Positions 22,497 through 31,580 are shown, counted from the stretch's first letter. The stretch: 64,000 nucleotides of DNA from Gemmatimonadota bacterium (GCA_016713785.1 JADJOM010000003.1:310001-374000), one strand, 5' to 3'. The notes: generated by a model from the letters alone, not told the origin. Program-made: numbers and translations.

Positions 22497-22556
22497 GCCG
22501 AACAACAGCATGCAGCCGGCGGGGCTACGCGCCGCCGCTGATGCTGAGCGTTAGGC
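22497..22556 (+). mobile_element. integron attC site
   Basis: A 60-bp imperfect inverted repeat with the layout of attC. R'' is GCCGAAC (22497-22503) and R' is GTTAGGC (22550-22556). Between them AGCATGCAGC on the left pairs with CAGC.ATGCT on the right, leaving one unpaired G as the usual extrahelical base, then GC-rich arms and a short loop. It lies 20 bp after the OLD gene stop, the standard place in a gene cassette. No integrase gene is present in the window. Confidence 0.8.
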
Positions 22557-22585
22557 GCCCAACTGGCCTTGCAGGCCAACTCGCG

Positions 22586-23914
22586 ATGCGTCAGAGCAAC
22601 AATCCTCTCGATCCTCCTCCGCGCGGTGCCCTTGACCTCGAGGCAACGATCGGACCTCAGGCATTAGCTGAGGTCTGCCCTCGGGAGCTTTCTACCATTG
22701 CAGAGCTCGCCCAGTACTCCCAACTCCGAGTGACGGCCATCGCACCTCCGTCAGAGGTGCGTCTGGCACTTGCAGGCACTAACGTGCAAATCGGCGACGT
22801 CCATTTCCATGATGAGATCGTTTCCTTCCGAAGTCCGACCGTGGGAGCCGTTATAGGACCGCAATGGCGCTATGACCGATTCCTTGCTCTAACCGGCAAC
22901 CCGGCGTCTGCCCTGGACCGATTAATTGCGGACTCCGATACCGGCCTTGGTATATGCGTCCTTGCGCAAACGTCGGTGTCACCGGAAGCCCTGCGCCGTC
23001 GCCGATGGGGGCTCTCCGATGTGCCCGGTCTCTTCCTGCGCATTCGGCTTGTGATGGTCGCGCTCGACCATTATGAGCAGCGGCCGAACTGTTTCATAGA
23101 CAAAGGTCTCTATCTACTCCTTCGTAGGCACAACCTATTCCGCTCCTTCACCCAAGCATGGACTACCCTTTGCGCGGTGAGTGCGCGGGGCCTGCTCGAG
23201 GACCACTTGTCCAGCCTCGGCAATCGCCTAAAGTTCATCTGCCAGGCGCATGATCTTGCCATGATCGCCGCTCTGCGAACCCCCGGGAACTCCACGGAGG
23301 CAGACTGCCTCTATCACATCAACAGTTTAGCACTTCTATCCACAGGCGCTTTGGACGATCTCGCGTGGCTACTACACCACTTCTACCCCTCTAGTCTTCA
23401 CCTTCAGGGCATTACTCTGAGGCAAGGGCGACGCGGAGAATCGAAGCTCCTGCGCCATATCGCCGTCCACAATCCGCACCTGTCTACCTTGCTCGCCGAG
23501 CCGCGACTTCGCAACAGTATCGAAGGGCTTTTTGCTATCAGAGATCAGCTTCAGCATCGCGACTTGCCTCAAGTAATCGGCCACGCAGTGGGCTCTGGCG
23601 ACCGAATGTTCGGACTGCTCCTCATTCCGAGTACCACTCTGGGGCTCTTGCGTGCCGCCACCTCTGACCCCATTGTGCCCTTCCAAGCGCTACCGGGCTT
23701 TGCCGATCACATGATGGCTGACCCGGTATGGCTCGCCGACACCATTCTTGCTTCTACGATTCACGTCGTTAACGCTGTTCTCGCATTGCTGCCTTGGGAG
23801 CCCCTGCTAGCCACCCTTCCGCTTGAGGCCCGTTCTGCGTGTGAGGCCAGCCTCCAAGCTCGGCTCGCCCACCCTCCTCCGGGCGTGGCGTTTCCGGGCG
23901 GTGTTCTTTTTTGA
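22586..23914 (+). CDS. unknown protein with an R-x4-H (HEPN-like) motif
   Basis: A 442-residue protein I cannot assign. It is rich in helices in the second half. The segment AIRDQLQHRDLPQ has Arg319 and His324 spaced as R-x4-H, the signature of HEPN-type RNases, but one short motif is weak proof of fold. ATG 22586 follows the attC R' core by about 30 bases, so the gene may be a second cassette; no attC is seen after its stop. GC content is low compared with the host. Its position right behind an OLD nuclease suggests a defence role, either independent or joint. No signal peptide or membrane segment. Confidence 0.7.
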   Translation: MRQSNNPLDPPPRGALDLEATIGPQALAEVCPRELSTIAELAQYSQLRVTAIAPPSEVRLALAGTNVQIGDVHFHDEIVSFRSPTVGAVIGPQWRYDRFLALTGNPASALDRLIADSDTGLGICVLAQTSVSPEALRRRRWGLSDVPGLFLRIRLVMVALDHYEQRPNCFIDKGLYLLLRRHNLFRSFTQAWTTLCAVSARGLLEDHLSSLGNRLKFICQAHDLAMIAALRTPGNSTEADCLYHINSLALLSTGALDDLAWLLHHFYPSSLHLQGITLRQGRRGESKLLRHIAVHNPHLSTLLAEPRLRNSIEGLFAIRDQLQHRDLPQVIGHAVGSGDRMFGLLLIPSTTLGLLRAATSDPIVPFQALPGFADHMMADPVWLADTILASTIHVVNAVLALLPWEPLLATLPLEARSACEASLQARLAHPPPGVAFPGGVLF

Positions 23915-24648
23915 GTGGATGCCTAAGCACCGCACCTGGACTCCTGCCCGGCTGATCGCGAGGGATCTCCGATGGCGCGAGGTCGACTGCAGGCATATTT
24001 CCGGCCCATTGGTGGGCCCGTCGGGGCCCTGGCCATGGTGGAAAGGCGCGCGCGGAGTGCGAATCGCATGCGGGAGGCCTCAAGGGAGGCCACGCTGGCT
24101 ACCGGCTTGTCCCCGCGCCGGTCTGACCGGACGCCATCATTGTGATGCCTCGAGCACCTCGCGCTGGAAGGCGACCTCATTCAGCTGCTGCAGAGGATCA
24201 CCCCAGTGCCCGCTCGCGTGAAGAAGCACTTTCCCGAACCCGTCCTTGACGGGACCGCCGTGGGCAGTCTCCTTCGCGCTTGGGTGTAGGCCGCCCGCGA
24301 CTGGCGCCGGCGTTCCCGCACCTGCCGGGGCCCCGTGGAGACGGCAACCGCGAAGACGGACTTGGCAAGAGCGACGCCGATCTGGAGCATGGAACTGGGC
24401 ACCTCCCCTGGCTGGTTGGCCCAGTATGGGGCCGGTTGGTGGTCCTGGCACTGTGGTGCCGTATGGGGGAGGAGTCCATCCCATCGCATGAAGCTGTCAG
24501 CGCTCGGCGCGACAGTTGTCTTTGCCCGAGAACTTACAAGCCTCGCGCTGCAGCTTATCCGGAGACGTTTGGCCGCGCCTAGGATGGCGGCCCTCGCGCC
24601 ACGAGCCGTGCATGGTGTGAGCCACCCCTTGTCCGCAGAGAGCCCTTT
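23915..24648. other. gene-poor stretch with an IS110 remnant
   Basis: I see no intact gene in these 734 bases. The right half (24290-24489) holds a decayed IS110 5' end on the minus strand, described separately. The left half shows nothing recognisable. Confidence 0.5.
24290..24489 (-). pseudogene. decayed IS110-family transposase 5' end (copy 1)
   Basis: The minus strand encodes MLQIGVALAKSVFAVAVS and then RQVRERRRQSR, the N terminus of an IS110/IS1111-type transposase, before the similarity is lost. The first catalytic Asp of the DEDD set (normally GVDLAK) is replaced by Ala. The 80 bases before the start resemble those before the copies at 26661 and 31090 (GGACTCCTCCC, then a CGGCACCA segment), so a whole element end was copied, not only the gene. 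Confidence 0.65.
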
Positions 24649-25227
24649 GTGCGTACCGACCTTCCCCTAGGTGTTTGCGCCCTCCTCTGCATCGGTATCC
24701 CTGGCAGCGCGCAAGCCCAGAAGGTGGACCTCCCGAGCTGCCAGAGCGACACACTCAAAGGGAAGGTCACGACTTTTCAGGTAACGATGCCATTGCCACC
24801 TGGGCGGGCGTACGGACGGGTAGTACGTGCGTTCATTCAAGTCGGCCTGGCACCATCAAACGCCGCGGCCATTACCGGGCAGGTCGAATGGAACAGCGGC
24901 ACTGAAACGAACTTCTGGGGAGATAATCACGCACGTCGCATCACAGCGACCGTTGTTGAGGACGACGAGGATGAAAGCAAGTCGCTGATCATCATTTCAC
25001 CCTACGAAGCCACCTCGGATGGCTTTACAGATAGCCATTCGATGCGACCGCTATCCAATAGGAACGGCGGGTACGGCAAGAGAGTCTGGTGCGCCGCGTG
25101 GGCGATAAGTGACACACTGCGTGCCGCAGCGGATAGGCTAGCCACCAGGAGATCTCAGCCCGTGGCCGCCGGCACAGCGGATAGCGTTCCTGATGCGGCA
25201 GTACCGGCTGGCGCTGAGAGACCATAG
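24649..25227 (+). CDS. secreted hypothetical protein
   Basis: A 192-residue protein with an apparent signal peptide: a hydrophobic stretch LGVCALLCIGIPGSAQA followed by QKV. The start would be GTG 24649, with AGAGAG about six bases upstream. The mature part has beta-type composition and an acidic cluster VVEDDEDES; no known domain is recognised. It lies between an IS110 remnant and insertion-sequence ends, and its GC is lower than that of host genes, so it was probably acquired. The function is unknown. Confidence 0.55.
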   Translation: MRTDLPLGVCALLCIGIPGSAQAQKVDLPSCQSDTLKGKVTTFQVTMPLPPGRAYGRVVRAFIQVGLAPSNAAAITGQVEWNSGTETNFWGDNHARRITATVVEDDEDESKSLIIISPYEATSDGFTDSHSMRPLSNRNGGYGKRVWCAAWAISDTLRAAADRLATRRSQPVAAGTADSVPDAAVPAGAERP

Positions 25228-25462
25228 CCCGGCAGTGGCTGAGTTATCAAGACTAAGTGCGACACTGAACCGCGAACCGCCCCGGAATTGCCGGAGGCGC
25301 CAATGTTTGAGAAGTTGGAGCTGACCCGACCGCCAGAACCTGATCCAGCGATATCGTCCGGAACCGCCACGCTGGCGGACCTCCCCGACATAGCACCACT
25401 AGGATGCGCCGGACAGCCACCCGGGTGCCCAGGCTCCGGCTCGCCACTGGGGACCTCATGAG
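25228..25462. repeat. insertion-sequence end remnants
   Basis: No gene is seen. GAACCGCCCCGGAATTGCCG at 25274-25293 resembles 36167-36186, and 25321-25393 resembles 30093-30159 over about 70 bases (CTGACCC, CTGATCCAG.GATA, GTCCGG.ACC, CGGACCTCCCCGA.ATAG). Both pairs are in direct orientation. They look like ends of lost IS3-type elements; the element itself cannot be named. Confidence 0.5.
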
Positions 25463-26668
25463 GTGTACTTAGTTGAAGATCCCCTGACAGTCGGCTAGAA
25501 AAGGGAGGGTGTCCATGACCCTCTGCCGGTGGTAAGCTGGAGTTGTCGAGAAACCAGTCTACCCAGGGAGATGACCATGGACACCCGAGAGAAGCTTATC
25601 GATGCCCGGATCGGGATGCTAGCGCTGGCCGACGAGCTGAAGAATATCAGCCGGGCCTGCCAGGTCGCCGGGATCAGCCGGACGCACTACTACGACATCA
25701 AGGACGCCTTCGAGCGGTACGGCCGGGATGGGCTGGCCCCGCGGGAGCGGCGCCGGCCCCGGATGCCGAACGAGACGCCGCCGGAGCTGGTGGCCCGGAT
25801 TCTCGAGATGACGGCCGAGTACCCGACCTACAGCTACGTTCGGGTCTCGCAACAGCTGCGCCTAGTCGGGGTGCCGGCCAGTGCCGCTCAGGTGCGGGGC
25901 GTGTGGCTGCGGGAGGGGCTGCTCAAGCGCTTTGACCGGCTGCTCTGGCTCGAGCGCCGGGTGGCCGAGCGGGGCGGGCCGCTCACCGAGCAGGTGCTCA
26001 AGCTGCTGCGGCAGCATGCCCACCAGACCGTCGATCCGCAAACGCACATCGAGGCCCCGGTCCTGGGGTATCTGGGCTGCCAGGACACGTATTACGTGGG
26101 CGCCCTGAAGGGCGTGGGCCGGGTGTACGCCCAGACCTTCGTCGATGCCAACGCGGCGGTGGGCTTCGCCAAGCTGTACCTGAGCAAAGTGCCGATGACC
26201 GCGGTGGATCTGCTCCACGACCGGGTGCTGCCCTTCTACGAGGCCCAGGGGGCGCCGCTGCAGCGGGTGCTCACCGACAATGGCCGGGAGTACTGTGGCC
26301 GGCCCCTGCACCACCCCTTCGAGCTCTACTGCGCAGTGCAACAGGTGGAGCACCGGACCACCCTGGTCGGGTCGCCCGAGTCCAACGGGATGGTCGAGCG
26401 CTTCAACCGGACGCTCAAGGAGGAGTTCTTCGGCGTCGCCTTCCGGAAGCGCTTCTACGCGTCCGTGGAGGCGCTGCAGGCGGACCTGGACGGCTTCCTG
26501 AGCTTCTACAACGGGCAGCGGGCGCATCACGGCTACCGGACGCAGGGCCGAACCCCGCTGCAGACCTTCAACGAGCATCAGCGGGCGGCGGAGGCGCCCC
26601 AGGCCGCGTAGTCATCCCGAACCCAGCGCCACCGGCCCGAGTGTCCGGGGATCCTCCGCCAAGTATAC
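25463..26668 (+). mobile_element. complete IS481-like insertion sequence
   Basis: About 1.2 kb bounded by imperfect inverted repeats: left from 25463 (GTGTACTT, then GATCCCCTGACAGTCGG at 25478-25494) and right to 26668, whose complement reads GTATACTT and GATCCCCGGACACTCGG. The inner 17 bases match at 15. It carries one transposase gene. It sits in or beside an IS110 remnant whose coding sequence stops matching at its right end. No target duplication is evident. Confidence 0.75.
25577..26611 (+). CDS. IS481-family DDE transposase
   Basis: A 344-residue single-frame transposase. The N terminus is a helix-turn-helix (ISRACQVAGISRTHYYDIKD) and a second HTH-like segment; the integrase core has DTYYVGALKG, LTDNGREYCG and SPESNGMVERFNRTLKEEFF, giving the Asp, Asp and Glu of the catalytic triad. 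The C-terminal HHGYRTQGRTPLQTF is typical. ATG 25577 is chosen because GGGAG lies six bases before it; ATG 25571 touches the Shine-Dalgarno. The frame is intact and terminal repeats are present, so the element may be active. Confidence 0.88.
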   Translation: MDTREKLIDARIGMLALADELKNISRACQVAGISRTHYYDIKDAFERYGRDGLAPRERRRPRMPNETPPELVARILEMTAEYPTYSYVRVSQQLRLVGVPASAAQVRGVWLREGLLKRFDRLLWLERRVAERGGPLTEQVLKLLRQHAHQTVDPQTHIEAPVLGYLGCQDTYYVGALKGVGRVYAQTFVDANAAVGFAKLYLSKVPMTAVDLLHDRVLPFYEAQGAPLQRVLTDNGREYCGRPLHHPFELYCAVQQVEHRTTLVGSPESNGMVERFNRTLKEEFFGVAFRKRFYASVEALQADLDGFLSFYNGQRAHHGYRTQGRTPLQTFNEHQRAAEAPQAA

Positions 26669-26928
26669 GCTGGCCCCCAAGCCTCCTGCAGCACCTCGGC
26701 CGGCGCGTGGGCGGCGAAGTAGGTCCCGAAGGCCCTCCGGGACAGTCGCCGGCACTCTCGCACCTGGCCGGGCACCGCAGAGACGACGGCCTCGAAGCCG
26801 GCCTTGGCAAGATCGACGCGGATCTGTAGCGTATGCATGGGCTCCTCCTCCTCTTGGTTGGTGGCCCGGTTGGGGCCGTTGCGCATTCTCGGCACAGTGG
26901 TGCCGTTCGGGAGGAGTCCATCCCATTA
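26661..26928 (-). pseudogene. decayed IS110-family transposase 5' end (copy 2)
   Basis: From ATG at 26838 the minus strand reads MHTLQIRVDLAKAGFEAVVS, then VRECRRLSRRAFGTYF and EAWGPAYTW, matching the IS110 N-terminal domain; the first catalytic Asp is kept. Similarity stops where the IS481-like element begins, so that insertion, or a later rearrangement, removed the rest. The 5' flank resembles the other two copies. Confidence 0.65.
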
Positions 26929-27356
26929 CATGAAGCTCGCAGGGCGCGGCCGTAGCTTTGCGACGACCACGCAAGCTTTGCGACGACCTCGCACTAACGG
27001 ACGGTAGCCGGGACGGCCTTCCTCGACTAGCCGCGGCCCTGCGGCTTATGCGAGGTCCTAGTGCCCCTCACAAGCCATGAATGAGGGCGTAGCGGCAGGG
27101 CCAGCCGACCAGCATAGCTTGCTGAGGACCAGAAGCGACACAAGCGCCGCCTAGAGCCAGGCCTTCGCGGTGCGGCACAGCGCGGGCATCGTGCGTCAAA
27201 GAGTACTTGACCTAGAGCCGGCGACGACGATGTTCGATGAAGTACGACCTTGGCGGGTGAGCTGTATGGGGCAGTGCGTGACGAATGGCGCCGGTGTGGT
27301 GGCGGAATATCGGCCGAGTTGGCCAATTGCGGTGCCGATAGACTGTGGGGGGGGCT
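26929..27356. other. intergenic stretch with a 20-bp direct repeat
   Basis: No gene is seen. AGCTTTGCGACGACCACGCA at 26954-26973 is followed at once by a second copy with one change (26974-26993). The rest holds nothing recognisable. It ends in a run of eight Gs that may serve as the ribosome binding region of the next gene. Confidence 0.5.
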
Positions 27357-27572
27357 ATGAACTTTGATCCGGCGTCCTCATTCTCGGACAACCTCGCCCG
27401 GTTCCGGGCGGAAGCGGAGCGCATCGATGCCGATTGTGCTCGTATCCTATTCGAGAATCTGGCGCTGTTGGCGCGTGACGGTGACGCGACACGCACCCGG
27501 CAGGCAGTTCAGGAGTTCAACCGGGCGGTCCTGGCCGCGCTGGACGGGCTGCCAGAAGGGCCTGCGGCATGA
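27357..27572 (+). CDS. small partner of the SMC-like ATPase
   Basis: A 71-residue acidic, helical protein (NFDPASSFSDNLARFRAEAE at the start). It is not recognised. It overlaps the following ATPase gene by ATGA, which suggests translational coupling and a joint function. ATG 27357 is chosen over the in-frame GTG 27345 because a G-rich stretch lies just upstream of it. The small size and tight coupling are reminiscent of accessory subunits in SMC-like defence systems, but no homology can be claimed. Confidence 0.6.
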   Translation: MNFDPASSFSDNLARFRAEAERIDADCARILFENLALLARDGDATRTRQAVQEFNRAVLAALDGLPEGPAA

Positions 27573-30068
27573 GCCGGTATTTTCTCGCCTCCGTCGCCAT
27601 TGAAGGATTTCGAGGCATCAACAATGACGGCGATCCCCTTGTGTTGAAGTTCAAGCACGATGCCGTCAACTCCGTTCACGCGCCCAACGGCGTCGGGAAG
27701 AGTTCAATCTTCGAAGCGCTGCACTTCGCCCTGCACGGCACGGTACCGCGCCTGGAAGGGATGCAGGAAGCCGAACAGGGCGCGAGTTACGTCATCAACA
27801 AGTTCCATCCAGCGCAACAGGCTACGGTCGCCCTGGTATTCATGAGCGATGACGGCACCCCCAGCGTGTCGATCACCGTCACCCAGGCAGCTGGAGGCGC
27901 ACGGGTGGTCACGTCCCCTTCCGGCCATACCAATCCCGACGGCTTCCTCGCGGATCTTTGCGAGGATTTTGTGCTGGTCGATTACCCGCGCTTTGCCTCC
28001 TTGGTTGATTGCTCGGCACTGGAGCGCGGGCGCTCCTTCGCCTCGCTCGTCGGCATGAGCCGGTATTCCCAACTGCGGCAAGCGCTCGACGGGGCCAAAA
28101 ACACCCGCAACATCAACGGCGATCTCGAGCTGTCCACGCTCGAGGCCGACGCCACCGCCGCAAGCCGCGCGCTCGCGGGGGTCGAACAGCGCATTCTCAC
28201 CGCCCATCAGGAAGTGACCGGCTCCGTCGGCGGTCAGATGGCGGATACCGCAGCACTGAAAGCGCGGGTGACGGCAGGACTGGCAAGCACCGCGCTCTTA
28301 GCGCCGTTGCTCGCCAATGCCTCGGTGATGGAGCTCGACTTTGACGCCGCAGAAAAGCTCATCGAGCAGGAAGAAGGCGGTGGGGCGCGGAAAGCCTTGG
28401 AGGTTCTCAACACCGCCGTCACGACGCTTGACGGCTTGCAGGTCTCGGCGGCGGAGCTTGCCGAGCTCGACGCGCTACTGACGGCGGCGAAGGCGCGCGA
28501 CGATGCGATGCGCAAAGTCGGCGCCGCCAGCCTGCACGCCCTGCTGAAAGGTGCGCTCGCGGTCGTGAACAGTGCGGACTGGCGCGATCCGATGGTCTGC
28601 CCTGTCTGCGACAATGCCGGAGACGAGCCGCTTTCTGATCAGCTGGAGACGAAGCTCCGCGCATTATGATGAGGCCGGACAGCTCGACGCCGAGCTCAAA
28701 CGGCAGGTGCAGAGCGCGGGGTGCGTCGGGAAGCTTCGACTGCTCGAAGAGCAGTCGCGCCTTAGCGTTGCGGATGGTGATCGTATCGCGCCGGTCCTGA
28801 CCGTGGCTGCGCACCAGTCGTCAGTGGCGACGGTCGACCTGGAACGCGCGAAGAATGCGCTTGGCGCCCTCGAAGCGAAGCGCGTTGACGTGCTTGCGGC
28901 GATCCATGCCGAGAGGACGACGTTACAGGCCAGCTTGCCCCCGTCGCTCGTCGCCGTCACTCGCACTCTGGGGCAGGCCAAGCAATTCCGCGACGCGATG
29001 AACGACTACGAGCGCACCCTTCCGGCGCTCGCGAGGAAGCGTGCGAAGCTCGCGAAGCTCGTTCGGTGGCGGACGTTCATTACGACAGTAGCCGGACAGT
29101 TCGCAACGGCGGAAAGCGTGCTCGCCAATGCGCGCATCACGGATATTCAGGCCAGTTGCCAGGAGCTTTTCCGGCATCTGGTGCGCGGCGGCCCAGACGT
29201 GCGGCCGATGCTGAACCGGGCGCAGAACACCGAGCAGGTGGAGTTGAAGCTGGCCAACTTCTTCGGCCTTTCAAACCAAAGCGCGCGGGCGCTCCTGTCA
29301 GAGAGTTACCGCAATGCCGTCGCCGCTTCTGTATTCTTGTCCGCAGCGACCCGGCAGCAGGGTGTGCCGCGCTTTATGGTGCTGGACGATGTGACCTCAA
29401 GTTTCGATGCCGGACACCAGTTCAGCTTGATGGACACGATCCGGACGAAATTGCGGTTTGGAGCGGCGAACGGGCTCCCCGGCGGGCTTCAGTTTATCAT
29501 CCTCAGCCACGATGCGAGCCTTGAGAAGTATTTCGACCGGCTGAACGACACGACTGAGTGGAATCACCAAAAGCTGCAAGGCATGCCGCCCCGTGGGCGG
29601 CTAATGATCGCTGCGCAGCAGGCGGATCGTCTGAAGGCACAGGCCGAGCAATACCTGAACGCGGGGCAGATAGATGTCGGCGAGCCGTATGTGCGCCAGT
29701 ATCTTGAGTACAAGCTTGGTCAGATCATCACGAGTTTGGAGATCCCGGTGCCGCCCGATTACGCTACGCGGGGTGACAAGCGCACGTTGTCCACTTACAT
29801 CGATGCAATTACGAAGGCAGTCTCCCTCTATCAAGCGGCGGGGTACTGCGTTCTAACCCCCGAGCAAATTGCCGCTCTGAAGAACCACCATGCACCGTCG
29901 ATTGTTGCAAACTACGTCAGTCACTATGAGACAGGCGCAGGCGATCCGTTCAACGCATATGCTTTGCTTGGAGTGCTGCAAAGCGTCGACGCTCTCGCCG
30001 ATTGCTTTGCCATGATTGACCCCGCCACAAACCGGGCCAAGTATTACCGGCGGCTTGATCGGCGGTAG
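27569..30068 (+). CDS. SMC/Rad50-like ATPase with CPVC hook (single frameshift)
   Basis: An ABC-type ATPase with long helical arms, of the RecF/SbcC/SMC-like kind. The first part begins MSRYFLASVAIEGFRGI and has Walker A APNGVGKSS at residues 38-46. Coiled-coil-like stretches follow, with a CPVC zinc-hook-like motif at 344-347. The second part has Walker B RFMVLDDVTSSFD and the switch region FIILSHDASLEKYF, then about 190 more residues of unknown type. The frame breaks near 28660: one extra base in CCGCGCATT separates ...ETKLR from HYDEAGQLDAEL, so the full protein would be about 832 residues. The ATG overlaps the small gene. Candidate DNA-sensing ATPase of a defence system; a single sequence error is the simplest reading of the break. 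Confidence 0.75.
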
Positions 30069-30435
30069 CCGACCATGGCGAGTCCATGTGATCTGACCCC
30101 CGGACGCTGATCCAGTGATAATGTCCGGTACCCCCGTGGGGCGGACCTCCCCGAAATAGGATCGTTGGCGCGCGGCGGACGGCCATCGATGGCGGCATGC
30201 TACGCCAAGTGACCTTGCCACATCGATCCGGAATCGCGCTAGCTGCGGCTGTCCTCCTGGCGGCCGCGGTGTCCGCGAGCGCCCCCGCACAGACGCTCCG
30301 GACGCCCGGCATGCAGCCGGTCCGCCCACCGGCCGGATACTCCCGCGTTGCGGTGACCCGCCAGGGGGCGTACGATTCGCGGCGTCCGGCCCGCGCCCGT
30401 GGCTCACGCTCGGCCCACTTCTTACCCCCCTGTCG
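30069..30435. repeat. insertion-sequence end remnant and gap
   Basis: 30093-30159 repeats the motif block of 25321-25393. A possible start at 30197 encodes a signal-peptide-like segment (GIALAAAVLLAAAVSASAPA) but the frame runs into the next gene and has no recognisable mature domain; it may be a truncated remnant of a host gene. Nothing else is seen. Confidence 0.45.
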
Positions 30436-31008
30436 ATGCTCCTCGAGCCTGCGCTTGCCACGCCGCGCCTCCGGCTCCGGCCGTTCGGCGAGGCGGACTT
30501 CGAGGCGTTCTACACCTCCTGCGTCTGCGACCCGGCCGTCATGGCCTTCTACCACGCCTACCGGCTGATCGTGTCGGATGAGGAGCGCCGCCTGCGCGCC
30601 CGCCGAGACTTCGTGGACCACTTCACGCTGGGCCGGACCACGCGCGACTACATCTGCTGGGCACTGACGGCCGGCCCGGCCCTCGCGGCCCCGGCGGGCG
30701 CCTTCGTGGGCTGGTGCGGCATCCTGACCCCGGCCCTGGAGGAGCAGGCCTGGGGGCCGGAGCTCGCGTACATGCTGGCGCGGCCGTGGCACGGGCTGGG
30801 ACTCGCGACTGAAGCCGGGGCCGCCGTCATGGCCGACGCCTGGCCGCGGTACGGGCTGGCCCGGCTCCACGCCGTGGTCGACACGCCGAATATGGCGTCG
30901 CGCCGGGTGCTCGAACGGCTCGGGCTCGACCTGCACGGTCCCGTGGAGGTGTACGGCAGCGCCGACATGCTGGTCTACACCGCCACGGCGTCGACGCGCG
31001 GGGCCTGA
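30436..31008 (+). CDS. GNAT-family N-acetyltransferase (RimJ/RimL-like)
   Basis: A 190-residue acetyltransferase. It begins LATPRLRLRPFGEADFEAFY, the usual start of RimJ/RimL-type members, and has the acetyl-CoA-binding region ELAYMLARPWHGLGLATEAG and the later VVDTPNMASRRVLERLGL. The substrate is unknown. GC is high and host-like, unlike the neighbours on both sides, so it is either a resident gene within the island or came from a similar genome. ATG 30436 is used; no strong Shine-Dalgarno is visible. Confidence 0.85.
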   Translation: MLLEPALATPRLRLRPFGEADFEAFYTSCVCDPAVMAFYHAYRLIVSDEERRLRARRDFVDHFTLGRTTRDYICWALTAGPALAAPAGAFVGWCGILTPALEEQAWGPELAYMLARPWHGLGLATEAGAAVMADAWPRYGLARLHAVVDTPNMASRRVLERLGLDLHGPVEVYGSADMLVYTATASTRGA

Positions 31009-31089
31009 GAGGCGCAGCTACGTGGCGGGCGGTTGCATAAGGCCACCCCAATGCCCGCACCCGTAAACCGGCAATTGTCCGCGCCGGCT
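31009..31089. other. short spacer before IS110 remnant
   Basis: No feature recognised. The sequence may be the decayed continuation of the IS110 copy at 31090-31580. Confidence 0.3.
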
Positions 31090-31580
31090 CGTTGGCCAGC
31101 ACCACCGCCGGCATGTTGTGGCACCGCCGAATCGCGGCGCCACGCCCTACTGCTTGGCGGACTTCAGCGGGGCCCGACTCAACGCCTTGTGGCGGGCGGC
31201 CTCGAGGAGGGCCTTGGCGTCGGCCCGGTTGGTCTTGTTGCCATCGCGATAGCGCGCCACGTCCTGGGATGCAGCATGGTCACCTTTTGCCCCAGGCGCT
31301 GGAGCTGCCGGCCCCAGCGATGCGCCGACCCGCAGGCCTCCAGCAGCACCCCGGCCGGCGCCTGCGCGGTGAAGCAGGTCCCAAACCCAGACAGCGACAG
31401 GCGTCGGGTCTCCCTCACCTGCGCGGGCACCGCGGAGACCGCGACCTCAAAGACGGACTTGGCAAGATGGCCGCCGATCTGTAGCGTAGACAGGGGCTCC
31501 TCCCCCAGTTGGTGGCCCTGTTGGGGTCGTTTCGCAGTTCTGGCAGACTGGTGCCGTTTCGGGGAGGAGGCCTAACCATC
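31090..31580 (-). pseudogene. decayed IS110-family transposase (copy 3, longest)
   Basis: The minus strand reads STLQIGGHLAKSVFEVAVS, RETRRLSLSGFGTCF, LLEACGSAHRWGRQLQRLG and KVTMLHPR; after a frameshift it continues as NKTNRADAKALLEAAR, the classic central segment of IS110 transposases. The first catalytic Asp is His (GGHLAK instead of GVDLAK) and no start ATG remains at the usual position. The 5' flank resembles copies 1 and 2. Confidence 0.7.

Noticed and set aside
22229..24083. Minus-strand frames over the R-x4-H gene region and its downstream gap
   Set aside because: No motifs, starts or composition supporting them; the plus-strand gene is better supported.
27170..27367. Possible 65-residue plus-strand gene before the SMC-like module
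   Set aside because: No ribosome binding site, no motif, and it overlaps the better-supported 71-residue gene.
30197..30435. Small gene with a signal-peptide-like start
   Set aside because: The frame runs on into the GNAT gene without a recognisable mature part; at best a truncated remnant, noted in the gap description.
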